DNA from: Aralia elata
Taxonomy: Eukaryota; Streptophyta; Magnoliopsida; Apiales; Araliaceae
NCBI GenBank assembly: GCA_034770075.1
Contig: CM068377.1
Span: 51,624,271 to 51,688,270 of the forward strand
Length of the DNA stretch: 64,000 nucleotides
Direction: 5' to 3'
The notes under the pieces are model-generated. The model made no database searches. It was not told where the DNA came from and worked only from the letters and a program-made list of their open reading frames with translations. A program made the translations under genes and the position numbers. The stretch's first letter is position 1. Each line of letters begins with the position of its first letter. Of this stretch, positions 35,358-46,542 are shown one piece after another.

Positions 35358-36307
35358 TATAAGGGAATTGAAGAATCTAATTAGTTAAATTCATGAGAGC
35401 TCTGCTAAGAAAGTGGGATGCTAAAACCAGTACTATAAGGGAATTGAAGAATCTATATGAGATGACTGTGCTAAAGCTCTGCGGTAATCTCTTTACCTAC
35501 GAGCTCGAGCTAAACCAAAGGGCAGAGACTACTTTAGAATCGAAGAGAAAAGAAAGAGAAGCCACCCTTAAAGCATTAAAGGCAGCTTAAAAAGATCTAG
35601 TTAAAGATGATTCTGATGATGATGAAGACGATGATGAAGATATTGCTCTGCTTACCAGAAGATTGAGGAAATTCATGCGAAAAGGCAGAACCAGCAAGCC
35701 CAATAGATATGACAACAGGAACAACAAATATCGTGATCATTCAAAGGACTTGTACTACAATTATAAGAAGCCAGGTCATTATATAGCTGAATGCAATAAG
35801 CCCTGAGAGAGGAGTTGAAGAAAGATAATAAGAAGAAAGAATCAGCTCCAAACAAAGATTTTAAGGGCTACACAAAGTCCCAAAAGAAGGATAAAGGCTT
35901 TGTACCAGAGGGTTCGTGGAGTGATTAAGAGAATGATTCAAGCTCAGAATCAAGTGATAATGAAAGACCCCTTATGGCTAATCTTTGTCTTAGGGCCATA
36001 AAAGCTCAAGCAGATAACAACACTGATCATCAAGAAATTGATATCAGTGAGGTATTTGATTTCAATTCTCCAGATATAGATGATTTAAGAACTGTTTTAC
36101 ATGATATTACATCTGATCTTCATAAGTATATAAACTGGTTCAGGGTTCTATTAAAGGACCATTCTCTTCTTTAAGAGGAGAAATAAATAGTACAAGTGGA
36201 GTTAGAAACATTTCTATGAAATGTTGGCTCTCTCTCCAATCTTGAAGTTGAGAATGAAAGATTGAGAAAGATAATTGAACGATCGTCACAGAGAGAATCA
36301 ACTCTGG
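35357..36307 (+). pseudogene. Element G: SIRE-like copia gag fragment
   Basis: Starts mid-gag (MRALLRKWDAKTSTIREL), typical of copia gag, then an acidic D-rich stretch, a degraded zinc knuckle (YYNYKKPGHYIAEC, with two Cys changed to Tyr), and a Ser/Asp-rich and coiled-coil-like part (ENERLRKIIE). Several stops break it. It is cut at 36307 by element F (target TCTGG, 36303-36307) and resumes at 54338. The first 21 bases repeat downstream sequence and look like repair filler. Confidence 0.8.
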
Positions 36308-36607
36308 TGTAGACACCCAAATTTTGCGTTTCCTTCTACTAACCATGACAGGAGGGCGAAATCGTCAATTGAACCGGCTTGCGGGAGCAAAGGAGCGGGC
36401 ACAAGGGCGAGCGCCCGACACCACCGCAATGATTTGGGCAGCCCAAGTTTACGTGACAATAAAGCCGTCCGAGGCAGGCATTTCCGAATGAGGTGGCACG
36501 TCTCCCGGAAGTTCCCGGACTGCGGAATACGAGCCTGTCAGCGAAAACCGACGTTGCGGTACGAAAATCGAGGCGTGACACGAAAATCGAGAAAGTCAAG
36601 CCCGCCA

Positions 36608-36748
36608 GCCGCGGATAGATCTGCGGCCAAGTGGGGTGCGCCTGCACTAAAACCGGTAAATCAGAACTCATCAGATTAGTGCGATGGGAGGCGTGCCAGC
36701 TGGCCAGCCGCAGATCTATCTGCGGCCAGCCGCAGATAGATCTGCGGC
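36608..36748. promoter_or_regulatory. Three 20-bp palindromes, F 5' LTR
   Basis: Sites at 36608-36627, 36707-36726 and 36729-36748. The last two lie head to head with a 2-bp gap and end 15 bp before the TATA box. The central two bases differ from those in B, but the arms are kept. Confidence 0.9.
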
Positions 36749-36763
36749 TGGCTCTGGCCAGCC

Positions 36764-36771
36764 TATTTAAG
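36764..36771 (+). promoter_or_regulatory. Element F LTR TATA box
   Basis: TATTTAAG, followed about 20-30 bp later by CAGCATACAGGGGGTT, which is conserved in B and is a plausible start-site region. The 3' LTR copy is at 52690-52697. Confidence 0.65.
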
Positions 36772-38410
36772 CCAGCTTCGGCAGCATACAGGGGGTTCAG
36801 CAGTTTTGAAGAAGAAGAATTCCTGCAGCAGCAAAAAAATACGGAAATAGAGAGAAAATAGCTAGATTTTGCAACAAAATAAGGAGAAAGAAGAGGAAAA
36901 AAAGAGTGGAATTAATTCTTTTGAGTTTGATTGTATCAAATACATCATTTATCCTATTCAAATACACAAGTTCACATCCATTTGAGATCAATTGCAAGGT
37001 GAAAATTTCTATTTGTTCTAGCAATTCATGTCCTATTGATTTGGGTAAATTAGATATAATTTTCATGTATCTTATTGAACAATGAATTAGGGATTATTTG
37101 CGAGGGTTCCATTGGAACAAAATTCTTCTTAATAACCCGATGATATTCATGTTTTGATTTCTTGTTTGTTGTATAAGAGATGTATTGGTTGTGGTTCCTT
37201 TAATTTGCTATTTAGGATGTCGTGATATTGTTAGAAATTCCGCGTTGGTTATTTATTGTAATGTTTGATTTGTGAGTATGTAATAATCGTGGTTGTGAGC
37301 CTAGGAAAGTGACCCCGTGGTCCAAATCCGATGATGGACATGTCTTGATGTATATAGCGGGTAGGATGTAGCCTCCTTGTAACGTGTAACCGTCGGGCCT
37401 TAAAACGACGCCAAAGCGAGAATCGGATTTAAGGCCCCATATTAGTGGAACTTGTGATTGTAGGCGTTTGGGATTATTTTGATGGCTTACATGCCCATGA
37501 ATAGCCCCAACGCATTTTAATGCTTGATTTGATTTACGACACGAAATTGATTTCAAAGCTAAATGATAAGATTTTCATAAAATCAATCAAAGTAGGATAT
37601 TAGAATCACGAGGTTAAAATCTGAGAAATGTTAATGAATGTCGATTCCTATCTAACGAGAAAGCTAAAGAAAAATCGTTCTCAAACATCACAAAATCTGA
37701 TTTTAGAAATAAGTAACGTTTTGTTAAATCTTTGTGCATAGGGTGAAAGAGATTCTAGAAATTGCCCGATCATTTCACGAAAGCAACGTATAGATCTCGA
37801 TTCCTATTTTGGCAAAGGTTTAAAACTCTTGTTTTGCCAAAACGACACCTAACGAAAATCTCATAGTTTTGACAATTAAAATCAAACCTTTCCCATAAAG
37901 CTTTCTCGTGTATACCGAAAAGACATTCCGAAGCGTTCTCAATTTAAAACACAATTTTCCCTAAAATCCAAATGATTCTTTCATACAAATTCACCACAAC
38001 ATTCACATAGGTACACACACACACACACGCACTTACATACACATATTCATGAATTAAAGGATAGGAAAGTATCAAGATTGCGGTAACCGTGTTTCACGGA
38101 AGTCGAGGGGTGCCTAACACCTTCCCCTCACTTAAACAAGCCCCCGAACTCTATGAATCTCGATTCGCAGACCAATTAATTCGGAGTCACATATGAGCCA
38201 GCGATTTATAAAAAATTCGGATGAGTTGGTACATCCATTTCAAATATACCAACTGGCGACTCTGGTTAATTGGCTCATCATAAAAAACGATATTTCAAAA
38301 CCCCGTCGACACCAATGCCGACCTTTTCCAAAAAATCATTAAATCAAAAGGCTAAAAATTGGAAAGGGTTACAACCCCCGCGTTAAGCGAGAAAACCCGG
38401 CGTCGACAGC

Positions 38411-38428
38411 TGGCGACTCTGCTGGGGA
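38411..38428 (+). other. Element F primer binding site
   Basis: TGGCGACTCTGCTGGGGA, two bases after the LTR; identical to the site in B and complementary to Arg tRNA. Confidence 0.9.
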
Positions 38429-39093
38429 ATATTAGAGGGCTCAAGCCGCATTAAAATCTTGATGCTATTCTATCCTTTAAAAAATTCATGAATATGTGTG
38501 TGCATGCGATATTTTGATCTTTTGTGTTTTTGTTGTGTGAATGCGTGTTTTGTCCAAATGAATGAATGATTGAATGGAATGGCTTTACTTTAAAGAAATC
38601 ATTTGCATACGGTGAGGACGATGAATGTGAATGTATGTTGAGATTGTACCTCCTCCTGAGGCGAACCCGTCGGTTGCTTATTACTGGACTCGATGGGGCT
38701 GCTCCCCGGAGATGGCTCAGGAAACGCACCACTCAAATCCGCTCCAATCGAAAGGGCTCAAACGAGTAGATTGCGAAGATTTGGGAACCTTCATGCCGAA
38801 AAGCCCGTGAGAGTAACCCTAGGATAGGTCATCCTCAGAATAACCCAACGCAGGAAAAGTCTCTTCATACCTTTTTACGTTTATATGTCTAAATGTCATG
38901 ATCTCATTCAATATTCATACATCCCTTTTTCTATGTCGAAAGAGATTACTAACCGCTGTGAATTGCAGGGAATAGTTGGGGGAGCATAATAAAGCATGTT
39001 TAGCATTGGTTATGGCACTAAAGGACTACTAACTTTCTCTTTTGCAGGGAAAGATTAAAGAACCCCAACACACAAAAAATTTATAGCTTTAGC
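38429..39093 (+). other. Element F leader
   Basis: Non-coding, homologous to the leader of B to about 38830. It contains two acceptor-like sites (GTGAATTGCAGGG near 38960 and CTCTTTTGCAGGG near 39045), as in B. A spliced leader is possible but no donor was identified. Confidence 0.6.
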
Positions 39094-42000
39094 ATGCATC
39101 CATGTTTTCAGTTCCCCAGAACTAAACTTCGAACCATTTGTCTCTGTAGGATTGCTCCTCAAACCCGTTCGCAGTCTAAGAAAGCCCAGGTCTCTACATC
39201 TGAAATGGCTGATCTTCCTAACCATAATTCCATATCTCGGGAGGAGTTTGATGATTTTAAGAGACAGATGATGGAAATGGCCACAATGTTAAAGGAACTG
39301 TTCTTGATCAGACAGGATCCGGTAAATCAGGGATCGCATAATACTCCACCACCAGGGGATGATCAGAATCCTCCTAAAAATGGTACAAACTTGCTTAAAG
39401 AGGACCAACCCCGACTCAAGGACGAGCCAGTCATCCCAAAGGCCGTTCCCATACCTAGCAGGACAGTGATTACTATCCCAGAGGAGGGGGACCATGACGA
39501 CCTTCGGAGAAAAATGAAATACATGGAGGAAACCATCCAATCTCTAAAGGGCATAGGCTCCCTGGGCAGGGTTAATTACTCAGATCTGTGTGTTTTCCCC
39601 GGGGCCAGATATCCAGAAAAGTTTAAAGTTCCCGAGTTTGAAAAATACAATGGAAAGGGAGACCCCTATACACACTTGAAAATCTACATTGGAGAACTCG
39701 GGTCGTATGCCGAAGACGAGGGGTTAAGAATGCAGCTATTTCAGAAAAGCTTAACAGGGGAGGCAAGAATATGGTATGCCCGCCTCGACAACGCCCGAAT
39801 CCATAACTGGGAGGAATTGGCCCATACCTTCTTAACCCAATACAGCTTTCAGGCCCAGATGGCTCTTGACAGGTACCAAATGACAAAGGTTAAAAAGCAG
39901 CCTAGGGAATCCTTTAGGGAATATGCGCAAAGATGGAGGGGCATGGCTGCCCAGGTAACTCCCCCGATGAGCGAATCAGAGATGGTAATGACCTTTGTAG
40001 ACATTCAGGAGGCACCGTATTATGAGAGGGTCATCTCAGGGATTGGAAGACCTTTTGCGGAAATGATTAAACATGGAGAGATGGTTGACATGGGGTTGAA
40101 ATCGGGTAAAATCCGGGATCTTACTGCTTTAGAAACTGCCGCCAGAGCAAATACAGAATGGAAACTATGGTAGCACTTCCCGGAGAGTCCAAAAGAGGAA
40201 GGAAGAGGATGTCTCCCTCATCCTACAAGGGTCGTCCAGTAAAGCAGAAAACCATCTTCCGGTACAGGCACAGAGGGGAGGGCCACCCCGACAGCCCAAT
40301 TTCTCAGATCAAAGAGCAGAGGGGCGAAGAAGATATGAGGCATCGCAAAACCGAGTATTCACCCCGCTCGGGGAGCCGCTTGAACGAGTATTAGCGGTAT
40401 TAGTAGCCCAAAAGAAGATTGTTGGTTTGGCACCCCCGAGTGACCCAAAGGGTAGAAGGTTTGACCCGAGCAAGCGGTGTGCATACCACTCCAGTTCCCC
40501 TGGCCATGATACACAGGATTGCTGGACGTTAAAGCATCGAATCCAAAACCTGATTGACAGTGGAGAGATTGTGGTGGAACAGCCGGATTCCCCGAATGTT
40601 AAGGCAAATCCCCTGCCAAGACATGATGGGGGGGGAGTCAATGCGACGGAGGCAAGTGAGGCTGGGGGGCCGCCAAGGTTGAACTATGTGCAGAAAATTG
40701 AGGAGATGATAAATGTGATACATGACCATGGGAGTGCGAGGATAACGCCCATCAGGTTGATAGGGGTAAGTACGAATAACATAGAGGGACCTATCAAGTT
40801 GACAGCTCCGAGGCCCATCATTTTTGCTGCAAGGCCACAACTCCCTATCAGTAGTCTGAAGACTGTACCCTGGAATTACGGGGGAATACCCGAGGAAGCG
40901 GCCAGTTGTGCTTCCGTGACGACCAGGGGGAACCCCTTATATCTTCCCGGGCGAGTCCTTGAGAGCCAAAAGAGAAAAAATGAAGAGGTTTCCGAGGAAA
41001 GGGCCATAGAGTTTTTGAAAAGGATGGATCACCCAGAAATGAGGGGGATCCAGATTTTAAATGAGGAATCAACCCTAACATCAGTCATGGACTTGGTGTT
41101 GTCATCCAGTGAGCATTGCAAAACCCTGATGAAGGTTCTAGAGGAGGCATTTGTGTCCAAAGAAATTAGTGAGGAGGGTTTCGGCCAGCTGATAGGCCAC
41201 TTATTGGAAACCGATGCAATATCCTTTACGGATGAGGACATTCCCAAAGAGGGAAGGGGGCACCGAAAACCGCTACACATCGCGGTAATCTCCTCAGGAT
41301 ATGTCATGAATGGGGTGCTGATCGACGGGGGATCGGCATTGAATATATGTCCTCTCAGCACGCTGAAGAAAATGAACATCAGTCTCAAGCGCCTGCGAGC
41401 CAGTCATGTGGTGGTTCGGGCTTTTGACGGATCCCGGAGGGATACCATCGGAGAGATAGAATTGCCAGTGGAGATAGGGCCCTGTACTTTTGATATATCC
41501 TTCCAAGTCCTAGATATTACGGCAAGCTACAACCTGCTGTTAGGGAGGCCGTGGATACACATGGCCGGGGCAGTTCCTTCCACGCTCCACCAACAAATCA
41601 AGTTGATCATCGATGGGAATCTGGTAACAATCTCGGCCGAATGTGATGACCCTTCTCCTCCCAGGAGTGGCCTACCAGTAATCAATGTGGATGAGTCAGC
41701 GGCGCCTGCCAGCTTTCAAGCACTAGAGATTAGCACTCCCCATTATAGATGCCTGGGAGCTCCAGCTGTGAAACCAAGGGTCTCTCCGGAACTCACCTTT
41801 GTGGCAAGGGAAATGATTAAAATGAACTTCCAACCTGGACAAGGACTAGGGAAAAGCAGTCAGGGAATCACCAAGCCCATCCACCTACCACAGCAGATAG
41901 GCAAGGCAGGATTGGGATACCATGTGGGCGCAGTACGGGGACACCGTCAGGGTGCGACTCCGATTCGACTAGTTGGCAGTCCAGCGACCAAAGCCGACAA

Positions 42001-42375
42001 TGAGCAGGGGATCAGCGGACCTATGATTGGGGCAGGGAATGAAGAGTTAACCCCCACACGTAATGAGTCGGCCCGGAGGGAAAGTTTCCTGCAGGAGGTC
42101 GCAAAAGAGTTTGAAACCAAATGCTACATCCCCGGACAATCAACAAGCAGTAAGGAGGGGACGAATATTGTCATACCACCGGGAGCCCAACAAGTTGTGC
42201 CTGTCATCGATTGGGCAGGACTGATTATTCCTGGAGAGGGTATGGAGGAGAACTCAGGCGACGTATCCGTAATCATCGGGGAGGTGTCCGATGTGAGGAC
42301 CTCTGTCATCCAGCGCATTTCAGCTGACCTGACCATCGACAATTGGACCCAGAAACCAGTGATATCCAAACAGGG
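39094..42375 (+). pseudogene. Element F gag-protease, one frameshift
   Basis: Gag starts at ATG 39094 (or MADLPNHNS at 39205). The capsid core shows VPEFEKYNGKGDPYTHL, LTGEARIWY and ESFREYAQRWR. The frame shifts by one base near 40147-40150 (looks like a one-base insertion in GCAAATA); the new frame is fully open from there. It has a CAYHSS-PGHDTQDC zinc-binding motif, protease with IDGGSALNIC at about 41321 (DGG in place of DSG/DTG, common in this clade), and a G-patch-like block (PGQGLGKSSQG, about 41840). The frame would hit TAA immediately after 42375, exactly at the donor of the predicted intron. Confidence 0.88.
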
Positions 42376-42542
42376 GTAAAGCTCGACGGCAGGGTGGTTG
42401 ACCCCAGATGAGGGGGAATGAAGAAGTTTTATTTTGTTGTTGTTTTATTTCTGCATAATTGTGTCGTTTCTTCGTGTTATTTGAAATTGCGATCGTCGTG
42501 AAAAAATGATTTATATATGACAAGTATTTTGTTTCATGTCAG
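42376..42542 (+). other. Predicted 167-bp intron between gag-pro and pol
   Basis: Donor AGGG|GTAAAG and acceptor TTTTGTTTCATGTCAG|GTG. Removing it joins codon position 2 to position 3 and lands in the long pol frame starting at 42544. Without splicing the frame stops at the donor. The interior is T-rich. Ogre-type elements are known to have an intron at this place between protease and RT, and B keeps the same acceptor. Confidence 0.75.
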
Positions 42543-45500
42543 GTGTACCCATTTGAGTAATCCTTGCCTAACAGATGGTCCTTCAAATTTGAATGATGAT
42601 TATGATTTTGACATTGAGCTGGATTTCGATTTAATGGGCATTGAACAAGACGAGACAGATTACGACGACGCACCTGACGAGATCAAAGGATGGGTCGAGG
42701 ATAAACCCAAACCCAACTTGGACCAAACCATCACCGTTGATATTGGAACCCCTGACAATCCAAAAGAACTCAAGATAGGGACAGACCTTAACCCCAGCCA
42801 AAAAGCAGAAATAATTGAGTTACTAAGCCAATATGAGGATGTCTTTGCCTGGTCGCACGAGGATATGATCGGATTATCCACCGACATTGTGGTGCACCGG
42901 TTGCCCATCAAGGAGGGTTTCAGGCCTGTCAAGCAGAAACTAAGAAAGTTGAAACCTGAGTGGAGCTTAAAAGTGAAGGAGGAGATCATCAAACAGTTCA
43001 GGGCGGGAATCATTATGGTGTCCACTTACCCGGAATGGCTATCCAATGTGGTCCCAGTGGCTAAACCTGGAGGAAAGGTGAGGGTATGCGTAGACTACAG
43101 AGATCTAAACAAGGCCAGTCTCAAGGATAACTTCCCGGTGCCTTTCATACACATCCTGGTAGATAACACAGCCCAGTACGAAATGTATTCTTTTGTGGAT
43201 TGCTTCGCGGGATATCATCAGATAATGGTGGCGGAGGAAGATCGGGAAAAGACCGCATTCATCACCCCCTGGGGCACTTTCTGCTACAGACGACTGGCTT
43301 TCGGTCTCACAAATGCAGGGGCTACTTATCAGAGAGCCATGATGGCCTTGTTCCACGATATGATGCACAAGGAGATAGAAGTCTACGTGGATGACATTAT
43401 TGTGAAATCGAAGGAAGAATCTGATCATATAACCCATCTCAAAAAGCTATTCGATCGGCTCAGAAAGTATAATTTGAAACTCAATCCAGCCAAGTGCGCT
43501 TTCGGAGTACAGTCGGGCAAGCTCTTGGGTTTCCTGGTTAGTGATCGGGGCATTGAGTTGGATCCAGCAAAGATTAAGGCCATTGTGGATATGCCAGCAC
43601 CTCGCACAGAGAAGGAGATAAGAGGATTCCTGGGGAGAATAAACTTCATCAGCCGTTTTATATCTCACTTGACGACTACATGTGAGCCGATTTTTAAATT
43701 GTTAAGAAAGGGTGCTTCCCAAGAATGGAATGAGCAGTGTCAGAAGGCTTTTCAGATCATTAAGAAACAACTGACGGAGGCACCAGTGCTGGTACCCCCC
43801 CGAAGGATGGGATCCCTTTATTTATGTATATATCCGTCAACACCATCGCGATGGGATGTATGTTGGGACAGAAAAATGAGGCGGGTAAAGAGCAGGCCAT
43901 CTATTACCTCAGCAAAAGATTTAGCCAATGTGAGCAGAATTACACTCCCATCGAGAAGACTTGTTGTGCTCTGGCCTGGGCGGCAGGGAGATTACAGCAC
44001 TACCTCCATGGGCATACAACGTACCTGATATCAAGAATGGATCCCCTGAAATATATTTTCGAAAGGCCCATGCTGAATTGTCGACTATCAAGATGGCAGT
44101 TAATTTTACAACAGTTTGACATGGTGTACGTGACCCAGAAGGCCATGAAAGGGCAGGGAATTGCAGATCAGTTGGCAGAAGCCCCGGCAGGAGGGACGGA
44201 GCCGTTAGAAACTCCTCTTCCGGGCGAGGATATATTTTGGGTATCGCACGAAAAATGTGATGACGAGGGACAATTCTGGAAGCTGTATTTTGATGGTGCC
44301 ATGAATGCCGAGGGGGCAGGAGCCGGAGCGGTCCTAGTCTCTATTACCGGAGAACAATATCCCGTGGCCACCAAGCTTCGTTTCAGCAATTCGAACAACA
44401 CCGCTGAATACGAGGGGTGTATCTTGGGACTCCGATTGGCCCGTGACATGGGAGTAAAAAGACTAGCGGTGTTCGGGGATTCAGAATTGGTAATCAGACA
44501 AGCAATTGGGGTATACAACACTAAGGAGCTTCGGTTACTTCCATACCATCGTTGTGTCACCCAGCTTATGCAAGAGTTCGAAGATATCGCCTTCCGCCAT
44601 ATTCCTCGGGGACGAAATGATTTTGCCGATGCGTTGGCGACTTTGGCTTCCTTAATCCACGTGATCAAGAGTAGGGACAGTCCACAGATTGAGATCACCG
44701 TACAGAATGCCCCGGCATATGAGGAAAATGTGGCAGTGTTATCAAATGAGGTGGTGTTGACGAGGCAGCCCTGGTATCACGACATAAGGGAATATCTGAG
44801 AGACAGATCCCTTCCCGATCAGGCAAATCGGACTGAAAGGATGAGAATTCAAAAGATGGCGATGAAGTTTTACCTGAGTGGCGATTCACTCTACAAAAGG
44901 GATGCCGGGTTGGGACTGTTGCAGTGCGTAGATGAAACACAGGCCCGAAAGATTATGAATGAAATACATGGTGGAGTGTGTGGGCCCCATATGAGTGGAC
45001 CGATGCTTGCCAAAAAGATTTTGAGGACAGGGCATTATTGGTTGACGCTGAGGGCCGATTGCGAAGATCATGTCAAACGGTGTTATCAATGTCAGGCGCA
45101 CGGTAATGTGATACATACGCCTCCCCATGAACTGCACTGTATGACCTCCCCGTGGCCATTTTCGATGTGGGGAATGGATGTAATCGGACCAATAGAGCCC
45201 AAAGCAAGCAACGGGCACCGGTTCATTTTCGTCATGATCGATTATTTCACCAAATGGGTAGAGGCAGCGTCTTTCCCTAAAGTAACTCAGGAGGTCATCG
45301 TCAGCTTCATCAGGAATAATGTCATTTGCCGATATGGGCAACCTGAGGTTGTGGTCTCTGACAATGCCAAGAATTTAAACAATGCCCTCATGAAGGGACT
45401 GTGTGACCAGTTCAAGATTAAGCACCTCAATTCCGTCATTTACCGTCCCAAAATGAATGGGGCAGTGGAGGCGGCCAATAAGAACATCAAGAAGATCATG

Positions 45501-46022
45501 GCGAAAATGTCTGCTAATCATCGGGGATGGCCGGATCTGTTACCACCCCTCACCCTGCTGGCATACCGAACATCCACGCGTACTTCTACGGGAGCAACCC
45601 CTTACGCCTTGGTATATGGAATGGAGGCTGTCCTGCCAGTTGAAGTTGAGATGGCGTCCCTCAGAATAGTGATCGATGCTCAGATAAGCGAGGAGGATTG
45701 GATGCAAAGTCGATACGACCAATTGGCCCTAATTGATGAAAGGAGGGTGGCTGCTGTCTGGCACGGCCAGCTATATCAACAGAGGATCTCCCGATCATAT
45801 GACAAAAGGATCAGACCTCGGATATTCAAGAAGAATGACCTGGTGCTAAAGAGAATCATGTCTTGTCAGGACGAAGCCAGGGGGAAGTTTGCCCCGAATT
45901 GGGAAGGACCATTCGTGATTAAGAAAGTGCTGTCCGGAGGAGCCCTCATATTGCAAGAAATGGATGGTGAGGTATTTCCACAACCCCTCAATGCTGACTC
46001 GGTGAAGCGGTTCTACGCTTAA
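42543..46022 (+). pseudogene. Element F pol: RT, RNase H, aRNase H, integrase; one frameshift
   Basis: RT holds DYRDLNKA and YVDDIIVKS (near 43384-43410). The frame breaks at a run of seven C (43795-43801) and continues in the next frame, open to the stop at 46022. Then RNase H (EQNYTPIEK, LKYIF), the second archaeal-type RNase H (YFDGAMN, NNTAEYEG, GDSELVI; 44270-44660), and integrase with HHCC finger (HMS, GHYW, CYQC) and D-D-E (GMDVIGP near 45175, SDNAKN near 45360, GAVEAANK near 45460). No chromodomain. The dual RNase H arrangement is diagnostic of the Tat clade. One small indel is the only lesion seen. Confidence 0.93.
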
Positions 46023-46542
46023 ATTATCAGTTCTTTTTTCCTTTGAGAGCGAACTACGTAGGACCTGATCTCCCAACTTGTGGGGGTACGTAGGCAGCCA
46101 TCATGGCGCGGTCCGATCCTTTAAAAAAAAAAAAATAATAATCCTTTCCTTAACCAAAACCAATTTTCGATAGCCAGATAAAACCTTCCTACACCCTCAA
46201 AACCTTCCCGAAACTAACTGCCTAACCAGTTTCATCCCAGAATACATACCCTGATCCAACCCAAACAGTTATCCAAAATCTGAGATTCAATCCGACGAAA
46301 TCAGAAGGTGTGCGGCAATATCTGTCAAAATCTCCATCAAGTCTTGAGGAAAGAAAGAAGGCGAAATGTCAAGATCATGGTCAGATGGATAAAATGATGA
46401 TCCAATGGATGGCAATGATGCGACAAAAGGGGGAAAATGACTAAATTTAAATGCATGTCTATATATATAAGTCGTTTTATTACAAGATTTCTCTTTCAAT
46501 AACTGATGAAACCAACATAGTCTATGCAGGAAATAAAATAAT
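46023..46542. other. Post-pol non-coding region with conserved TACGTAGG pair
   Basis: Just after the pol stop, TACGTAGG occurs twice (46055-46062 and 46087-46094) around CCTGATCTCCC, a block I associate with the same place in other plant Tat elements. A short poly(A) and AT-rich sequence follow up to the convergent end of antisense gene 2. Confidence 0.6.

Larger units (their letters stand above)
36308..38408 (+). mobile_element. Element F 5' LTR
   Basis: 2101 bp against 2103 bp for the 3' LTR. Differences cluster near 36630-36690; the rest is nearly identical. Frames at 36275-36861 and 37212-37556 recur in the 3' LTR and are not genes. The end ACCCGGCGTCGACA matches B, and the primer-site look-alike occurs near 38255. 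Confidence 0.95.

Noticed and set aside
43795..43801. Programmed -1 frameshift at the C7 run in pol of F
   Set aside because: The shift direction fits, but the base before the run is A, so the P-site tRNA could not re-pair, and the site is at the RT/RNase H border where frameshifting is not expected. A homopolymer indel is simpler.
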